Below, one piece after another: positions 1 through 5,868 of a stretch of DNA of 10,126 nt (the first letter of the stretch is position 1; every line of letters begins with the position of its first letter). The stretch spans positions 1 through 10,126 of the forward strand of contig NZ_JALNZY010000070.1 in NCBI RefSeq assembly GCF_023229105.1. Direction: 5' to 3'. Both the position numbers and the translations under genes were made by a program. The notes beneath the pieces were generated by a model that had not been told where the DNA came from, made no database searches, and saw only the letters and a program-made list of their open reading frames with translations. This stretch comes from Sulfurimonas sp. GTDB taxonomy: Bacteria > Campylobacterota > Campylobacteria > Campylobacterales > Sulfurimonadaceae.

Positions 1-132
1 GTTGAGTTCTTGGAATTTTTGGCGAAAATTTTGGTTTAATGCATCACGAGTACGAATATCAGGACGGTAAGTATATTTTTGATCGACTAATTTATTTATA
101 AAGTTTAGTTCTATATCATTTTCTTTTGTCAT
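1..132 (-). CDS. hsdR: Type I restriction enzyme R subunit, N-terminal fragment (runs off left edge)
   Basis: Only the first 44 codons are in the window; the frame stays open to base 1. The ATG at 130-132 is preceded on the minus strand by a purine-rich GGAAAG, a plausible ribosome binding site. The peptide begins MTKENDIELNFINKLVD and continues with YTYRPDIRTRDALNQNF and a closing FQELN. This resembles the start of HsdR proteins, in which a short helix ('E..FI..L...Y.YR.DI') precedes 'L..NFR..FE.LN', ahead of the restriction nuclease and translocase domains. In that family the subunit cleaves DNA after ATP-driven translocation, together with HsdM and HsdS. Those domains lie outside the window, so the call rests on a short stretch only. 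It follows the transporter gene on the same strand after about 150 bases. Another protein sharing this N-terminal module is possible. Confidence 0.6.
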   Translation of the reverse strand, partial: MTKENDIELNFINKLVDQKYTYRPDIRTRDALNQNFRQKFQELN

Positions 133-164
133 ACTTCTTTCCGCTTGCTACTTTTACTTGTTTA

Positions 165-191
165 AATATATTTATTGTGCATAAATTTCAA
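165..191 (-). promoter_or_regulatory. Weak candidate promoter for the hsdR-like gene
   Basis: Read on the minus strand, TTGAAA (186-191) and TATATT (165-170) are separated by 15 bases, shorter than the ideal 17. It lies about 30 bases upstream of the ATG at 132. The rest of the 133-282 gap shows no gene and no clear terminator after the transporter, so read-through from upstream is equally possible. Confidence 0.25.
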
Positions 192-282
192 TAGGTCTTA
201 AAAATACAAAGGGTAGCATATAGATACTTGTAAAGGTATAAAACTGAGCATGGAGTTCTTGGACAAAGTAATCTTTTAATAC

Positions 283-1140
283 CTATTTTTGCTTACTTTT
301 TTTCATATTAAACAAAACAACCGCTGCAAATGCCAATGCACAGCCGATTATTGTTGAGAGGGCTACTGCTTCTTGGTAGGCTATAACGCTTGAGACTATT
401 GCGCCGATAGGAACTATGAACATAAAAACGCCCGTTCTATGCGCGCCTATTTTACCTGCTGAGACAAAGTATAGCGTTGTGCTAAAAGTGCCGGGGACAA
501 CTCCTATAAAGATAATAGCCATCCAAAAAACATTATCATACGCCGCAAAATCAAAGGGGTGATAAGGGAGGGCAAACATCATATTTGTAAAACCTGCAAC
601 TCCAAAAACTACAAGCGTGTAAAACATAGGGTCTGCTCTTGAAGCGGCTTTTTGCGAAAGTATGGTAACTAGCGCCCAAACAACGGCGCATCCCAAAAAG
701 TATGAACTCTCTACACTTAAAAATCCAAATCCCTCAAAGGGAACTCTTAGCAAAACAAGTGCCCCAAAGATTCCGATGGAGAGTGCGGCTACTTGCCTAG
801 TTGAGACTTTTGTGCCTAGTATTGCTATGGACATCAAATATGTAAGAATGGGGGAGAGTGATGTAACCATTGTACCACCATATCCTGCGGCTCCATGAGA
901 GAGCCCTGCAAAAAAAAGGTAGTTAAAAACAGAGGTCAAAAGCCCCGCACCGAGCATATACAAAAACCCTTTTTTATCTGTTTTTAGTGGAGTTTTTAAA
1001 AACCAAATAACAGGTATAAGAGTGATAAACGATATAGCATACCGCCAAAATGCCGCAACTTCGGCATATGAGTGTTCTGCTGCTATTTTACCAACCGTCC
1101 AAGAGACACCCCAAAAAAGCATGGCGATAATCATCCACAC
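283..1140 (-). CDS. EamA/DMT-superfamily transporter
   Basis: This is an inner-membrane protein of the drug/metabolite transporter superfamily with two EamA repeats. Family members export amino acids, nucleosides or other metabolites; the substrate cannot be read from sequence. About ten hydrophobic helices are visible, near residues 2-19, 32-48, 58-78, 91-109, 116-132, 145-161, 171-192, 203-226, 236-257 and 262-279. The first repeat opens with the family-typical MLFWGVSWTVGK, and residue 92-108 region (VTSLSPILTYLMSIAIL) is the usual fourth helix. The length of about 285 residues is normal. The GTG at 1138-1140 is the first standard start but has no good ribosome binding site. The frame stays open further upstream to an AGAGGG followed seven bases later by ATA (1171-1173), which overlaps the helicase end. 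The true N-terminus is therefore uncertain by up to 11 residues. It is probably co-transcribed with the helicase. Confidence 0.88.
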   Translation of the reverse strand: MWMIIAMLFWGVSWTVGKIAAEHSYAEVAAFWRYAISFITLIPVIWFLKTPLKTDKKGFLYMLGAGLLTSVFNYLFFAGLSHGAAGYGGTMVTSLSPILTYLMSIAILGTKVSTRQVAALSIGIFGALVLLRVPFEGFGFLSVESSYFLGCAVVWALVTILSQKAASRADPMFYTLVVFGVAGFTNMMFALPYHPFDFAAYDNVFWMAIIFIGVVPGTFSTTLYFVSAGKIGAHRTGVFMFIVPIGAIVSSVIAYQEAVALSTIIGCALAFAAVVLFNMKKSKQK

Positions 1141-1165
1141 AAAGTAGCGGGTACTGTTTTTTTCG

Positions 1166-3964
1166 TTACTTATTTCTGTACCCTCTTTGGCTTATCCCAC
1201 GTCCTGCATAGTTTTTCTTAAAACATGCCTGACAAATTCCATACGGCGAATTTATAGGCAGCGGCGCATTACACATTCTACACCTTGTGGCTAGTTGACT
1301 CTGCTGGAGTGAGTTTTCTATAAACTTGTTTAAAACTCCTCTTGAAGCTCTTGCTCTGTCTGCATCTATAAAGTAGTCGCCAAATCTATAACTAAGCCAG
1401 AGATAGAGCGAAATCTCTTTTACCATATCCTCAGCACGAAGCAGTTCATCTGTAGTCTGCGCATAGCTTCCATGCAAAATCGGCATAGTGTATGAAATGG
1501 GCATATTTTTCTCTAGTGCAGATAGATAACTCTCATAAGCCGCAATAATATATGGCGACTTTAGAGTCAGCGGTGCACATGCGAGATGGTACTTTGTAGC
1601 GATATCTAGAGCATAACTATCCACCAAAACGGAAACTTCCAACATATCCTCTAAGTTTGTCGCTATAAATGGGCCGTCAAACTCCATATTTTTTACAAAA
1701 AACTTAAGTATCTCATGAAGTGAATTCTCCTCAAGAATACTACCCACAAGCTTTATATGCTCCAAGTTTGCCATAACCCTAAAAGGTATGGCTATGGTTT
1801 TTGCCTCTTTGTAAAAATTCTTTTTGATGATATTTAAAACATCGCCACTCAGAGCTCCGACATAGCCGTTTTCATGCAGACCGTATCTTCCAGCACGCCC
1901 TGAAATCTGATGAATCTCGCTTGGCAACAGAGTTCTGTCATTTACGCCATCAAACTTCTCGGCTTTTGAGAAGAGAATAGTTTTTATAGGCATATTAAGC
2001 CCCATAGCAATAGCATCTGTTGCAACCAAAATCTGCGTTTCGCCGCTTCTAAATCTTCTAGCCTCTTCACGTCTTACCTCGGGAGAGAGATTCCCATAAA
2101 CAACGCTAACACTAAAGTATTTAGAAAAAACCTGCTTGAGCTTAAGTACATCTTTTCGGCTAAAAGCGATGATTGCCGTATTTGGTTCTACATCTTTCTC
2201 ATGTATAGGCTCACTTAGGAGCGTGAGCGGATTTTTTCTCTTAAATTCGATAATCTCAAGCTCTTCGCCTAGATACCGTGCGAGCGCTATAACCGCCTCT
2301 TTTGCGTTTGATGAACCCGTCATGATAATCTCTTTTGCGGGTGCTCCGATGATGGCATTTGCCCATGCCCAGCCACGGTCACGGTCATCAAGCATTTGCA
2401 CCTCATCAATCACGCAGACATCAACATCCACATCAAAATTTAGCATCTCAATGGTTGAACTTATGTGCGTTGCATCTTCGTTTACAATCTGTTCCTCGCC
2501 CGTTATCAAGGATGCCTCAATCCCGCTCTCTTTTAAATCCTCATACCCCTCAAGCGCCAAAAGCCTCAGCGGTGCAAGATAGTAACCGGTGTCGGCACTC
2601 TTTAGTTTTTGCATAGCCTGATAAGTCTTTCCACTGTTTGTCGGTCCTATGTGAAGTGTTAGTTTTCTTCTCATATCCCTTGCAAGCGGGAAAAGGTTCT
2701 TAAAGTCTCTGATGGTTCTAGCTAGCAGTTCATATCTCTGTTTTTTAAGTATCTCATCATGAATGGAGTGAACAAATCGTTTCACACATTTTCGTGTTAT
2801 TTTTGGCGAAATATTTAATGACACAGGCAGCATCTCAAGCAGCACATCATATACTTTAGCATAAAGCGCATCATCGCTTAGATGAAGAAGAGTCGCATAA
2901 GAGCCGCACTCCTCTACGATATCTTTTAAATCAGTTAAAAATTGTTGCTCATGTTCGACTCTAGACTCATTTATAGCATCATTAAAATCAAGCTCTTTTG
3001 CTCTCCATATATCTTCTAAAAGCGAGTTCAGCTCTACATGAAGCTCTAAAATATAGCTTTGGGATTTGTCTGAATATGGAAGCTTGCAACTCTGCTCTAT
3101 GCTGATTAGAAGCTCCTCCTCATGAAGTTCTATCTCTACATCTCCAAGCACTCTTTTAACAATCTCTAAAAGAACGCTCTCTTTTATAAGCGGGTAAGAG
3201 AGTTTTGTTTTTGGAGGAGAAGCGCGAAGAGCCGTTACTATCTCCTTTTGTGTCATGTAGGGATGCGGGTCTTTGAGGTTTTTTATAAAACTCTTTATCT
3301 CTTGCTGTTTTTTTGCAACTACCCGCTCTTTTTCTTCTAAAATCTCACTTGCTAGCTGCTGCTCATCGCTATCTCTAAGGTAGTCATAATCATAATTTTT
3401 TGTACTAAGCGTAAGTATCTTATGAAAACTCTGTCCATATAAAACATAATGAAGAGAAGCATTAAACTCCAAAGAGTCATCAATGTCAAAAACAGCATCA
3501 ACCCTTTTCTCAACTCTCTCTTTTTTGAGGCTGTACCTGATGTGATGGAGTTTTGACTCCATCTTCTCTATCGTTATCTTTTTACTTCTAACCTCTGCGA
3601 AAGCATCATGGAGCAAAACAGCCTCTTCGTGAGTTACATTTAGCTCTGCAATAAGCGCTTCTATCTTCTCATCTCTATCGAGGTTAGGCTCTTTTGAAGC
3701 AGTTGATTTATAAACCTTGCCCTCATTTGCAAAAAAGTTCAGTATATCTAAGCGAAAATCGTTTTCTGCCTCGCTCCACATCATCCTTGCAGTTTTTATA
3801 AGTACATCTCTGCTGTTATCTATATCGTAAATACCAAGCACGTTAAAAAGTTCGCTGAGTGTTTGCGTGCTTACCCTTAAAATCCCCACATCAAAGGGGT
3901 CGTCGTCAAAATATTTTCTAATTTTTTGGTTTATTTTGCTATTTTTTTTATTTTTCTTTGCCAT
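1166..3964 (-). CDS. SUV3-like superfamily 2 ATP-dependent RNA helicase with long N-terminal extension and C-terminal zinc-binding motif
   Basis: A 932-residue protein. The helicase core covers roughly 435-700: Walker A IGPTNSGKT (439-447), Ia-like LAPLRLLALEGY (463-474), motif II DEVQ (520-523), motif III TGSS (549-552), motif V ATDAIAMGLN (648-657) and motif VI QISGRAGR (686-693). The DEVQ box and GPTNSGKT loop are typical of the SUV3/Ski2-like group, known in mitochondria for ATP-driven unwinding of RNA during turnover. Residues 849-885 (YLWLSYRF followed by FIDADRARASRG) resemble the SUV3 C-terminal helical domain. The end carries C895, C898, C911 and C914, a CxxC-x12-CxxC zinc-binding pattern. 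Residues 1-430 are charged and mostly helical, with no domain I recognise. The ATG at 3962-3964 has no Shine-Dalgarno sequence but sits just after a promoter-like pair. The stop codon lies 25 bases before the transporter GTG. A role in RNA decay or RNP remodelling is inferred from the family. Confidence 0.85.
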   Translation of the reverse strand: MAKKNKKNSKINQKIRKYFDDDPFDVGILRVSTQTLSELFNVLGIYDIDNSRDVLIKTARMMWSEAENDFRLDILNFFANEGKVYKSTASKEPNLDRDEKIEALIAELNVTHEEAVLLHDAFAEVRSKKITIEKMESKLHHIRYSLKKERVEKRVDAVFDIDDSLEFNASLHYVLYGQSFHKILTLSTKNYDYDYLRDSDEQQLASEILEEKERVVAKKQQEIKSFIKNLKDPHPYMTQKEIVTALRASPPKTKLSYPLIKESVLLEIVKRVLGDVEIELHEEELLISIEQSCKLPYSDKSQSYILELHVELNSLLEDIWRAKELDFNDAINESRVEHEQQFLTDLKDIVEECGSYATLLHLSDDALYAKVYDVLLEMLPVSLNISPKITRKCVKRFVHSIHDEILKKQRYELLARTIRDFKNLFPLARDMRRKLTLHIGPTNSGKTYQAMQKLKSADTGYYLAPLRLLALEGYEDLKESGIEASLITGEEQIVNEDATHISSTIEMLNFDVDVDVCVIDEVQMLDDRDRGWAWANAIIGAPAKEIIMTGSSNAKEAVIALARYLGEELEIIEFKRKNPLTLLSEPIHEKDVEPNTAIIAFSRKDVLKLKQVFSKYFSVSVVYGNLSPEVRREEARRFRSGETQILVATDAIAMGLNMPIKTILFSKAEKFDGVNDRTLLPSEIHQISGRAGRYGLHENGYVGALSGDVLNIIKKNFYKEAKTIAIPFRVMANLEHIKLVGSILEENSLHEILKFFVKNMEFDGPFIATNLEDMLEVSVLVDSYALDIATKYHLACAPLTLKSPYIIAAYESYLSALEKNMPISYTMPILHGSYAQTTDELLRAEDMVKEISLYLWLSYRFGDYFIDADRARASRGVLNKFIENSLQQSQLATRCRMCNAPLPINSPYGICQACFKKNYAGRGISQRGYRNK

Positions 3965-3969
3965 GCAAA

Positions 3970-3998
3970 ATTGTAGCTAAATATAGTTTTTATTTGAA
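3970..3998 (-). promoter_or_regulatory. Candidate promoter of the helicase gene, giving a leaderless or near-leaderless mRNA
   Basis: On the minus strand TTCAAA (3993-3998) and TACAAT (3970-3975) are separated by exactly 17 bases. Only five bases lie between the -10 box and the helicase ATG, so transcription would start at or next to the A of the start codon. No ribosome binding site is visible upstream of that ATG, which fits a leaderless message. Confidence 0.45.
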
Positions 3999-4010
3999 CC
4001 TGATTTTAGC

Positions 4011-4016
4011 TAGAAT
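4011..4016 (+). promoter_or_regulatory. Candidate -10 box for the alpha/beta hydrolase gene
   Basis: TAGAAT, 32 bases before the ATG at 4048 and followed by a T-rich stretch, is the best -10 candidate on the plus strand. No clear -35 box is seen, which is common in Campylobacterota. The region is shared with the divergent helicase promoter. Confidence 0.4.
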
Positions 4017-4035
4017 AGTTCTTTTTACTTTACAT

Positions 4036-4041
4036 AAAGGA
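4036..4041 (+). promoter_or_regulatory. Ribosome binding site fixing the hydrolase start
   Basis: AAAGGA lies six bases before the ATG at 4048. It decides against an in-frame ATG at 3958, which lacks such a site and would put 30 non-conserved residues ahead of the enzyme and overlap the divergent helicase start. Confidence 0.8.
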
Positions 4042-4047
4042 TTTAAG

Positions 4048-4836
4048 ATGGATAAGAGAATTAACGGCATAAATGTCAAGACTTTTGGCGAAGAAACTAA
4101 GCAGTCAATAGTTTTTATACATGGGTTCCCTTTTGATCACACACTTTGGGATGATGTGATAAGTGAACTTCAAGATAATTACTACTGTGTCTCGTATGAT
4201 ATTAGAGGTTTTGGCGACTCTGAGTTAAACACAGGTCAATACACAATGGAGAGCTTCACGGAAGATCTGGAAAATATTATCGCAAGATTAGAGCTGGATA
4301 AACCGATTATTTGTGGATTTTCTATGGGTGGATATATCGCACTTAGAACAAATGAAAAACTTAGGGGAAGTTATAAAGCCTTGATACTTGCAAACACTAC
4401 AACAAGCAGCGATAACGATGAAGCAAAACTAAAACGCGCTGGGGCTATTTCAGGCATAGATGTTAATGGGATTGAGCCTTTTATAGATGGGTTTTTCTCA
4501 GCTGCTTTTAGTAAAGATTTTATTAAAAAAGAGCCGCTAAAGCTAGAAAAGATTAAAAATAAAATTATGAACTTCAATCCCATAGGCATAAAGGGTGGGC
4601 TTTTGGCAATGATTAGCAGAACTGATACTACTGAGAGTTTAAAAGATATAGAAATTCCCGTCTTGTTGATAAGCGCTGAGAATGACAATATCATACCTCC
4701 AGACACTATGACACAAATGGCAAATAAAATAAAAAATTCTACTCTCGTATGTTTAAGCGGCAGCGGGCATGTTAGTATGCTTGAGAAGCCAGATGAATTT
4801 ACTAGTGCTGTTAAAAACTTTTTAAAGAGCATTTAG
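4048..4836 (+). CDS. Alpha/beta-fold hydrolase
   Basis: A 262-residue cytoplasmic serine hydrolase of the alpha/beta fold. HGFPFD (25-30) forms the oxyanion-hole loop. GFSMGG (90-95) is the nucleophile elbow with S92. ENDNIIP (211-217) supplies the likely acid D213, and SGSGHVSMLEKP (237-248) supplies H241 in the place normal for the family, close to the C-terminus. SYDIRGFGDS (49-58) is the usual strand-4 loop. A cap segment of about 60 residues (near 125-190) sits between the two halves. Length and order are typical of the group containing esterases, 3-oxoadipate enol-lactonase-like enzymes and haloperoxidase-like enzymes; the substrate cannot be assigned. There is no signal peptide. It is divergent from the helicase and followed by degraded DNA, so it is probably transcribed alone. 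The start is fixed by a good ribosome binding site. Confidence 0.88.
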   Translation: MDKRINGINVKTFGEETKQSIVFIHGFPFDHTLWDDVISELQDNYYCVSYDIRGFGDSELNTGQYTMESFTEDLENIIARLELDKPIICGFSMGGYIALRTNEKLRGSYKALILANTTTSSDNDEAKLKRAGAISGIDVNGIEPFIDGFFSAAFSKDFIKKEPLKLEKIKNKIMNFNPIGIKGGLLAMISRTDTTESLKDIEIPVLLISAENDNIIPPDTMTQMANKIKNSTLVCLSGSGHVSMLEKPDEFTSAVKNFLKSI

Positions 4837-4848
4837 CACATCTGTTTA

Positions 4849-4926
4849 AAAGACAAAGAGATAGATGAAATTATTTATAAACCCTATGACCACACAGAAG
4901 ATTAGATAAAAATCGTTGAAGGACAT
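4849..4926 (+). pseudogene. Remnant of the C-terminus of an Eco57I-like adenine-specific DNA methylase/restriction protein
   Basis: The reading frame at 4849-4902 gives KEIDEIIYKPYDHTED, then a TAG stop (4903-4905), and resumes in the same frame as IKIVEGH. This matches the characteristic last residues of many N6-adenine DNA methylases and type IIG restriction-modification proteins, remembered as 'ID.LVY.LYGLTEEEI.IVE'. The departures (P for L, H for L, a stop in place of E) are each one or two base changes from that pattern. No upstream part of the gene is present: the frame is preceded directly by the hydrolase stop codon. The scrap ends in the ribosome binding site of the next gene. It is non-functional as a methylase. 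Confidence 0.55.
4919..4923 (+). promoter_or_regulatory. Ribosome binding site fixing the start of the coiled-coil protein
   Basis: AAGGA lies seven bases before the ATG at 4931. It overlaps the in-frame TTG at 4916, so the TTG is unlikely to be the start and the protein begins MPQIRN. Confidence 0.75.
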
Positions 4927-4930
4927 CAAA

Positions 4931-5632
4931 ATGCCACAAATTAGAAATACCAAAATTCAAGATATAAAAAATCAAATAAATACTTCAAAACTTTTTTTTA
5001 TAAATGATTTTAAGTTAGAATTTTTTGAAAATGGCAATATCCTAGCAAAAATTTCTTTTAGAGCTTCGGGTAAATATTCCTTTAGCATTGAAGAAAATAT
5101 AGTTTCAAATAGTATTTTAGATATTCACATCCCAATACTTAATCAGAATCGAGAAAAAGTTCTTCAAACTATCGAGAAACCAGGTGATAATAAAAATATA
5201 GAAATACGTAATCATGAAAATCTTGATGATTGCATAAAAAGAATTTCTGAGTGGCTATATAATTTGGATGAAGATTTAAAAAATGAATTTACTTTTGAAA
5301 ATATTGAAGAAATCTCAGATATTGAAAAATTTGAAAAAAAGTTAAATAATCAATTTACAGATGAAAGTGAAAGATTCACTCAGGAAGAAAAAGAAACTTT
5401 ACTAAATAAAATTAATGAACTTCAAGAAAGAATCGAAAAATTAGAACAAAATAAAAATACTCAAAAACAAATCGAACTGCTTGAGCAAAGTAAAAATGAA
5501 CTAGAAAAGTATCCTAAAAAAGCCTGGTGGCTAAAATTTTATAATAGATTCAATAGTTTAAATAAAGGACTTAATCTAGTGAATAATATCGGAGATAATG
5601 TAATCAAACTTTTTGAAAAACTTGGAAGCTAA
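4931..5632 (+). CDS. Uncharacterised protein with beta-rich N-terminal domain and C-terminal coiled coil
   Basis: I do not recognise this 233-residue protein with certainty. Residues 20-75 look like a small beta-rich domain with alternating hydrophobics (LFFINDFKLEFF, ILAKISFRASG, YSFSIEENIV). Residues 95-125 form an acidic amphipathic helix containing ISEWLYNLDEDL. Residues 148-193 are a strong predicted coiled coil, rich in E, K, Q and N with leucines at regular spacing. The end has KKAWWLKFYNRFNSLNKG (196-213) followed by an amphipathic helix (LVNNIGDNVIKLFEKL). There is no signal peptide or clear membrane span and no catalytic motif. The order of beta domain, W-containing helix, coiled coil and aromatic C-terminal motif resembles uncharacterised proteins I associate with accessory regions, but this is only an impression. 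The codons are more AT-rich than in the flanking core genes. Upstream and downstream lie fragments of a methylase and a Fic-like gene. It is probably real, since the frame is long, has a good ribosome binding site, and gives coherent structure. Confidence 0.7.
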   Translation: MPQIRNTKIQDIKNQINTSKLFFINDFKLEFFENGNILAKISFRASGKYSFSIEENIVSNSILDIHIPILNQNREKVLQTIEKPGDNKNIEIRNHENLDDCIKRISEWLYNLDEDLKNEFTFENIEEISDIEKFEKKLNNQFTDESERFTQEEKETLLNKINELQERIEKLEQNKNTQKQIELLEQSKNELEKYPKKAWWLKFYNRFNSLNKGLNLVNNIGDNVIKLFEKLGS

Positions 5633-5639
5633 AATGACT

Positions 5640-5645
5640 TATAAT
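5640..5645 (+). promoter_or_regulatory. Possible -10 box (TATAAT)
   Basis: A perfect TATAAT lies just after the coiled-coil gene and ten bases before the ATG of the Fic-like fragment. No convincing -35 partner is seen, and AT-rich DNA produces such hexamers by chance. Confidence 0.25.
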
Positions 5646-5756
5646 ATATTTTTCGATGAAACAAAGTAAGGAAAATCAAATATTAACTTACGAACAATCA
5701 AATATCCAAGAACAACACCCTCTTCCCCCTATGAACAAATCTCCTCTTTATAATAA

Positions 5757-5764
5757 CCCCCCCC
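5757..5764 (+). repeat. C8 homopolymer tract
   Basis: Eight consecutive C residues in otherwise AT-rich DNA, inside the Fic-like fragment. Long C/G tracts are a known source of phase variation in Campylobacter and Helicobacter. Eight is at the short end, and here the gene downstream is already broken. Confidence 0.5.
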
Positions 5765-5780
5765 AGTTAGAAACAAAAAA

Positions 5781-5799
5781 ATATTGCAAATTGCAATAT
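5781..5799. repeat. Perfect 9-bp inverted repeat with 1-base centre upstream of dinD
   Basis: ATATTGCAA, then A, then TTGCAATAT: a 19-base near-palindrome 70 bases upstream of the dinD ATG. The size and symmetry suit a dimeric DNA-binding protein. It also coincides with the decayed end of the Fic-like fragment, so chance or coding origin cannot be excluded. Confidence 0.55.
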
Positions 5800-5800
5800 A

Positions 5801-5827
5801 TATTATAGATAGCAACTATTATAGATA
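5801..5827 (+). repeat. 11-bp direct repeat upstream of dinD
   Basis: TATTATAGATA occurs at 5801-5811 and 5817-5827, separated by GCAAC, a 16-base period. Each copy contains TATAGA, usable as a -10 box. The pair lies 42 to 68 bases before the dinD start codon and directly after the 9-bp palindrome. Confidence 0.6.
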
Positions 5828-5855
5828 AAATATTGTCATTAAAAAAATTTACAAA

Positions 5856-5861
5856 AAGGTG
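5856..5861 (+). promoter_or_regulatory. Ribosome binding site fixing the dinD start
   Basis: AAGGTG lies seven bases before the ATG at 5869. It decides against the in-frame TTG at 5833, which has no such site and would add 12 residues not typical of the family. Confidence 0.75.
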
Positions 5862-5868
5862 TGACGCT

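Larger units (their letters stand above)
5656..5808 (+). pseudogene. Truncated N-terminal fragment resembling a Fic-family protein
   Basis: A 50-codon frame starts at an ATG without a visible ribosome binding site. Its middle reads HPLPPMNKSPLYNNPPQLETKK, close to the remembered start of many Fic proteins ('PL..NPP.LETK.ILK...'), where it precedes the Fic_N helices. Fic enzymes transfer AMP or related groups to target proteins through an HPFxxGNGR motif; nothing of that core is present. After LETKK the frame departs from the family and stops at 5806. One extra base in the A7 run (5775-5781) would read LETKKILQIAIYIID, which restores the expected 'KIL' but stops soon after, at a TAA near 5827. 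The codons N-P-P include a C8 tract (5757-5764). The fragment is best read as a relic, not a working toxin. Confidence 0.4.

Noticed and set aside
8..23. Divergent nucleotide-binding loop in the Pta N-terminal domain (protein residues 8-23, bases about 7260-7307) as a sign of damage
   Set aside because: Long-form Pta proteins commonly have a degenerate loop here; the catalytic domain is fully intact.
4..263. 11-base direct repeat GAGTTCTTGGA at 4-14 and 253-263
   Set aside because: The first copy is within hsdR coding sequence, flanks share nothing further, and it is probably chance.
2136..2582. Plus-strand frames opposite the helicase
   Set aside because: Serine-rich shadow of a clearly conserved helicase core, without ribosome binding site.
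3958..4047. Upstream extension of the hydrolase with an ATG at 3958
   Set aside because: It overlaps the helicase start, has no ribosome binding site, and adds non-family residues; AAAGGA before 4048 fits better.
5634..5669. Mini-ORF MTYNIFFDETK after the coiled-coil gene
   Set aside because: Only 11 codons, no ribosome binding site; it could be a relic start of another gene but nothing supports a call.
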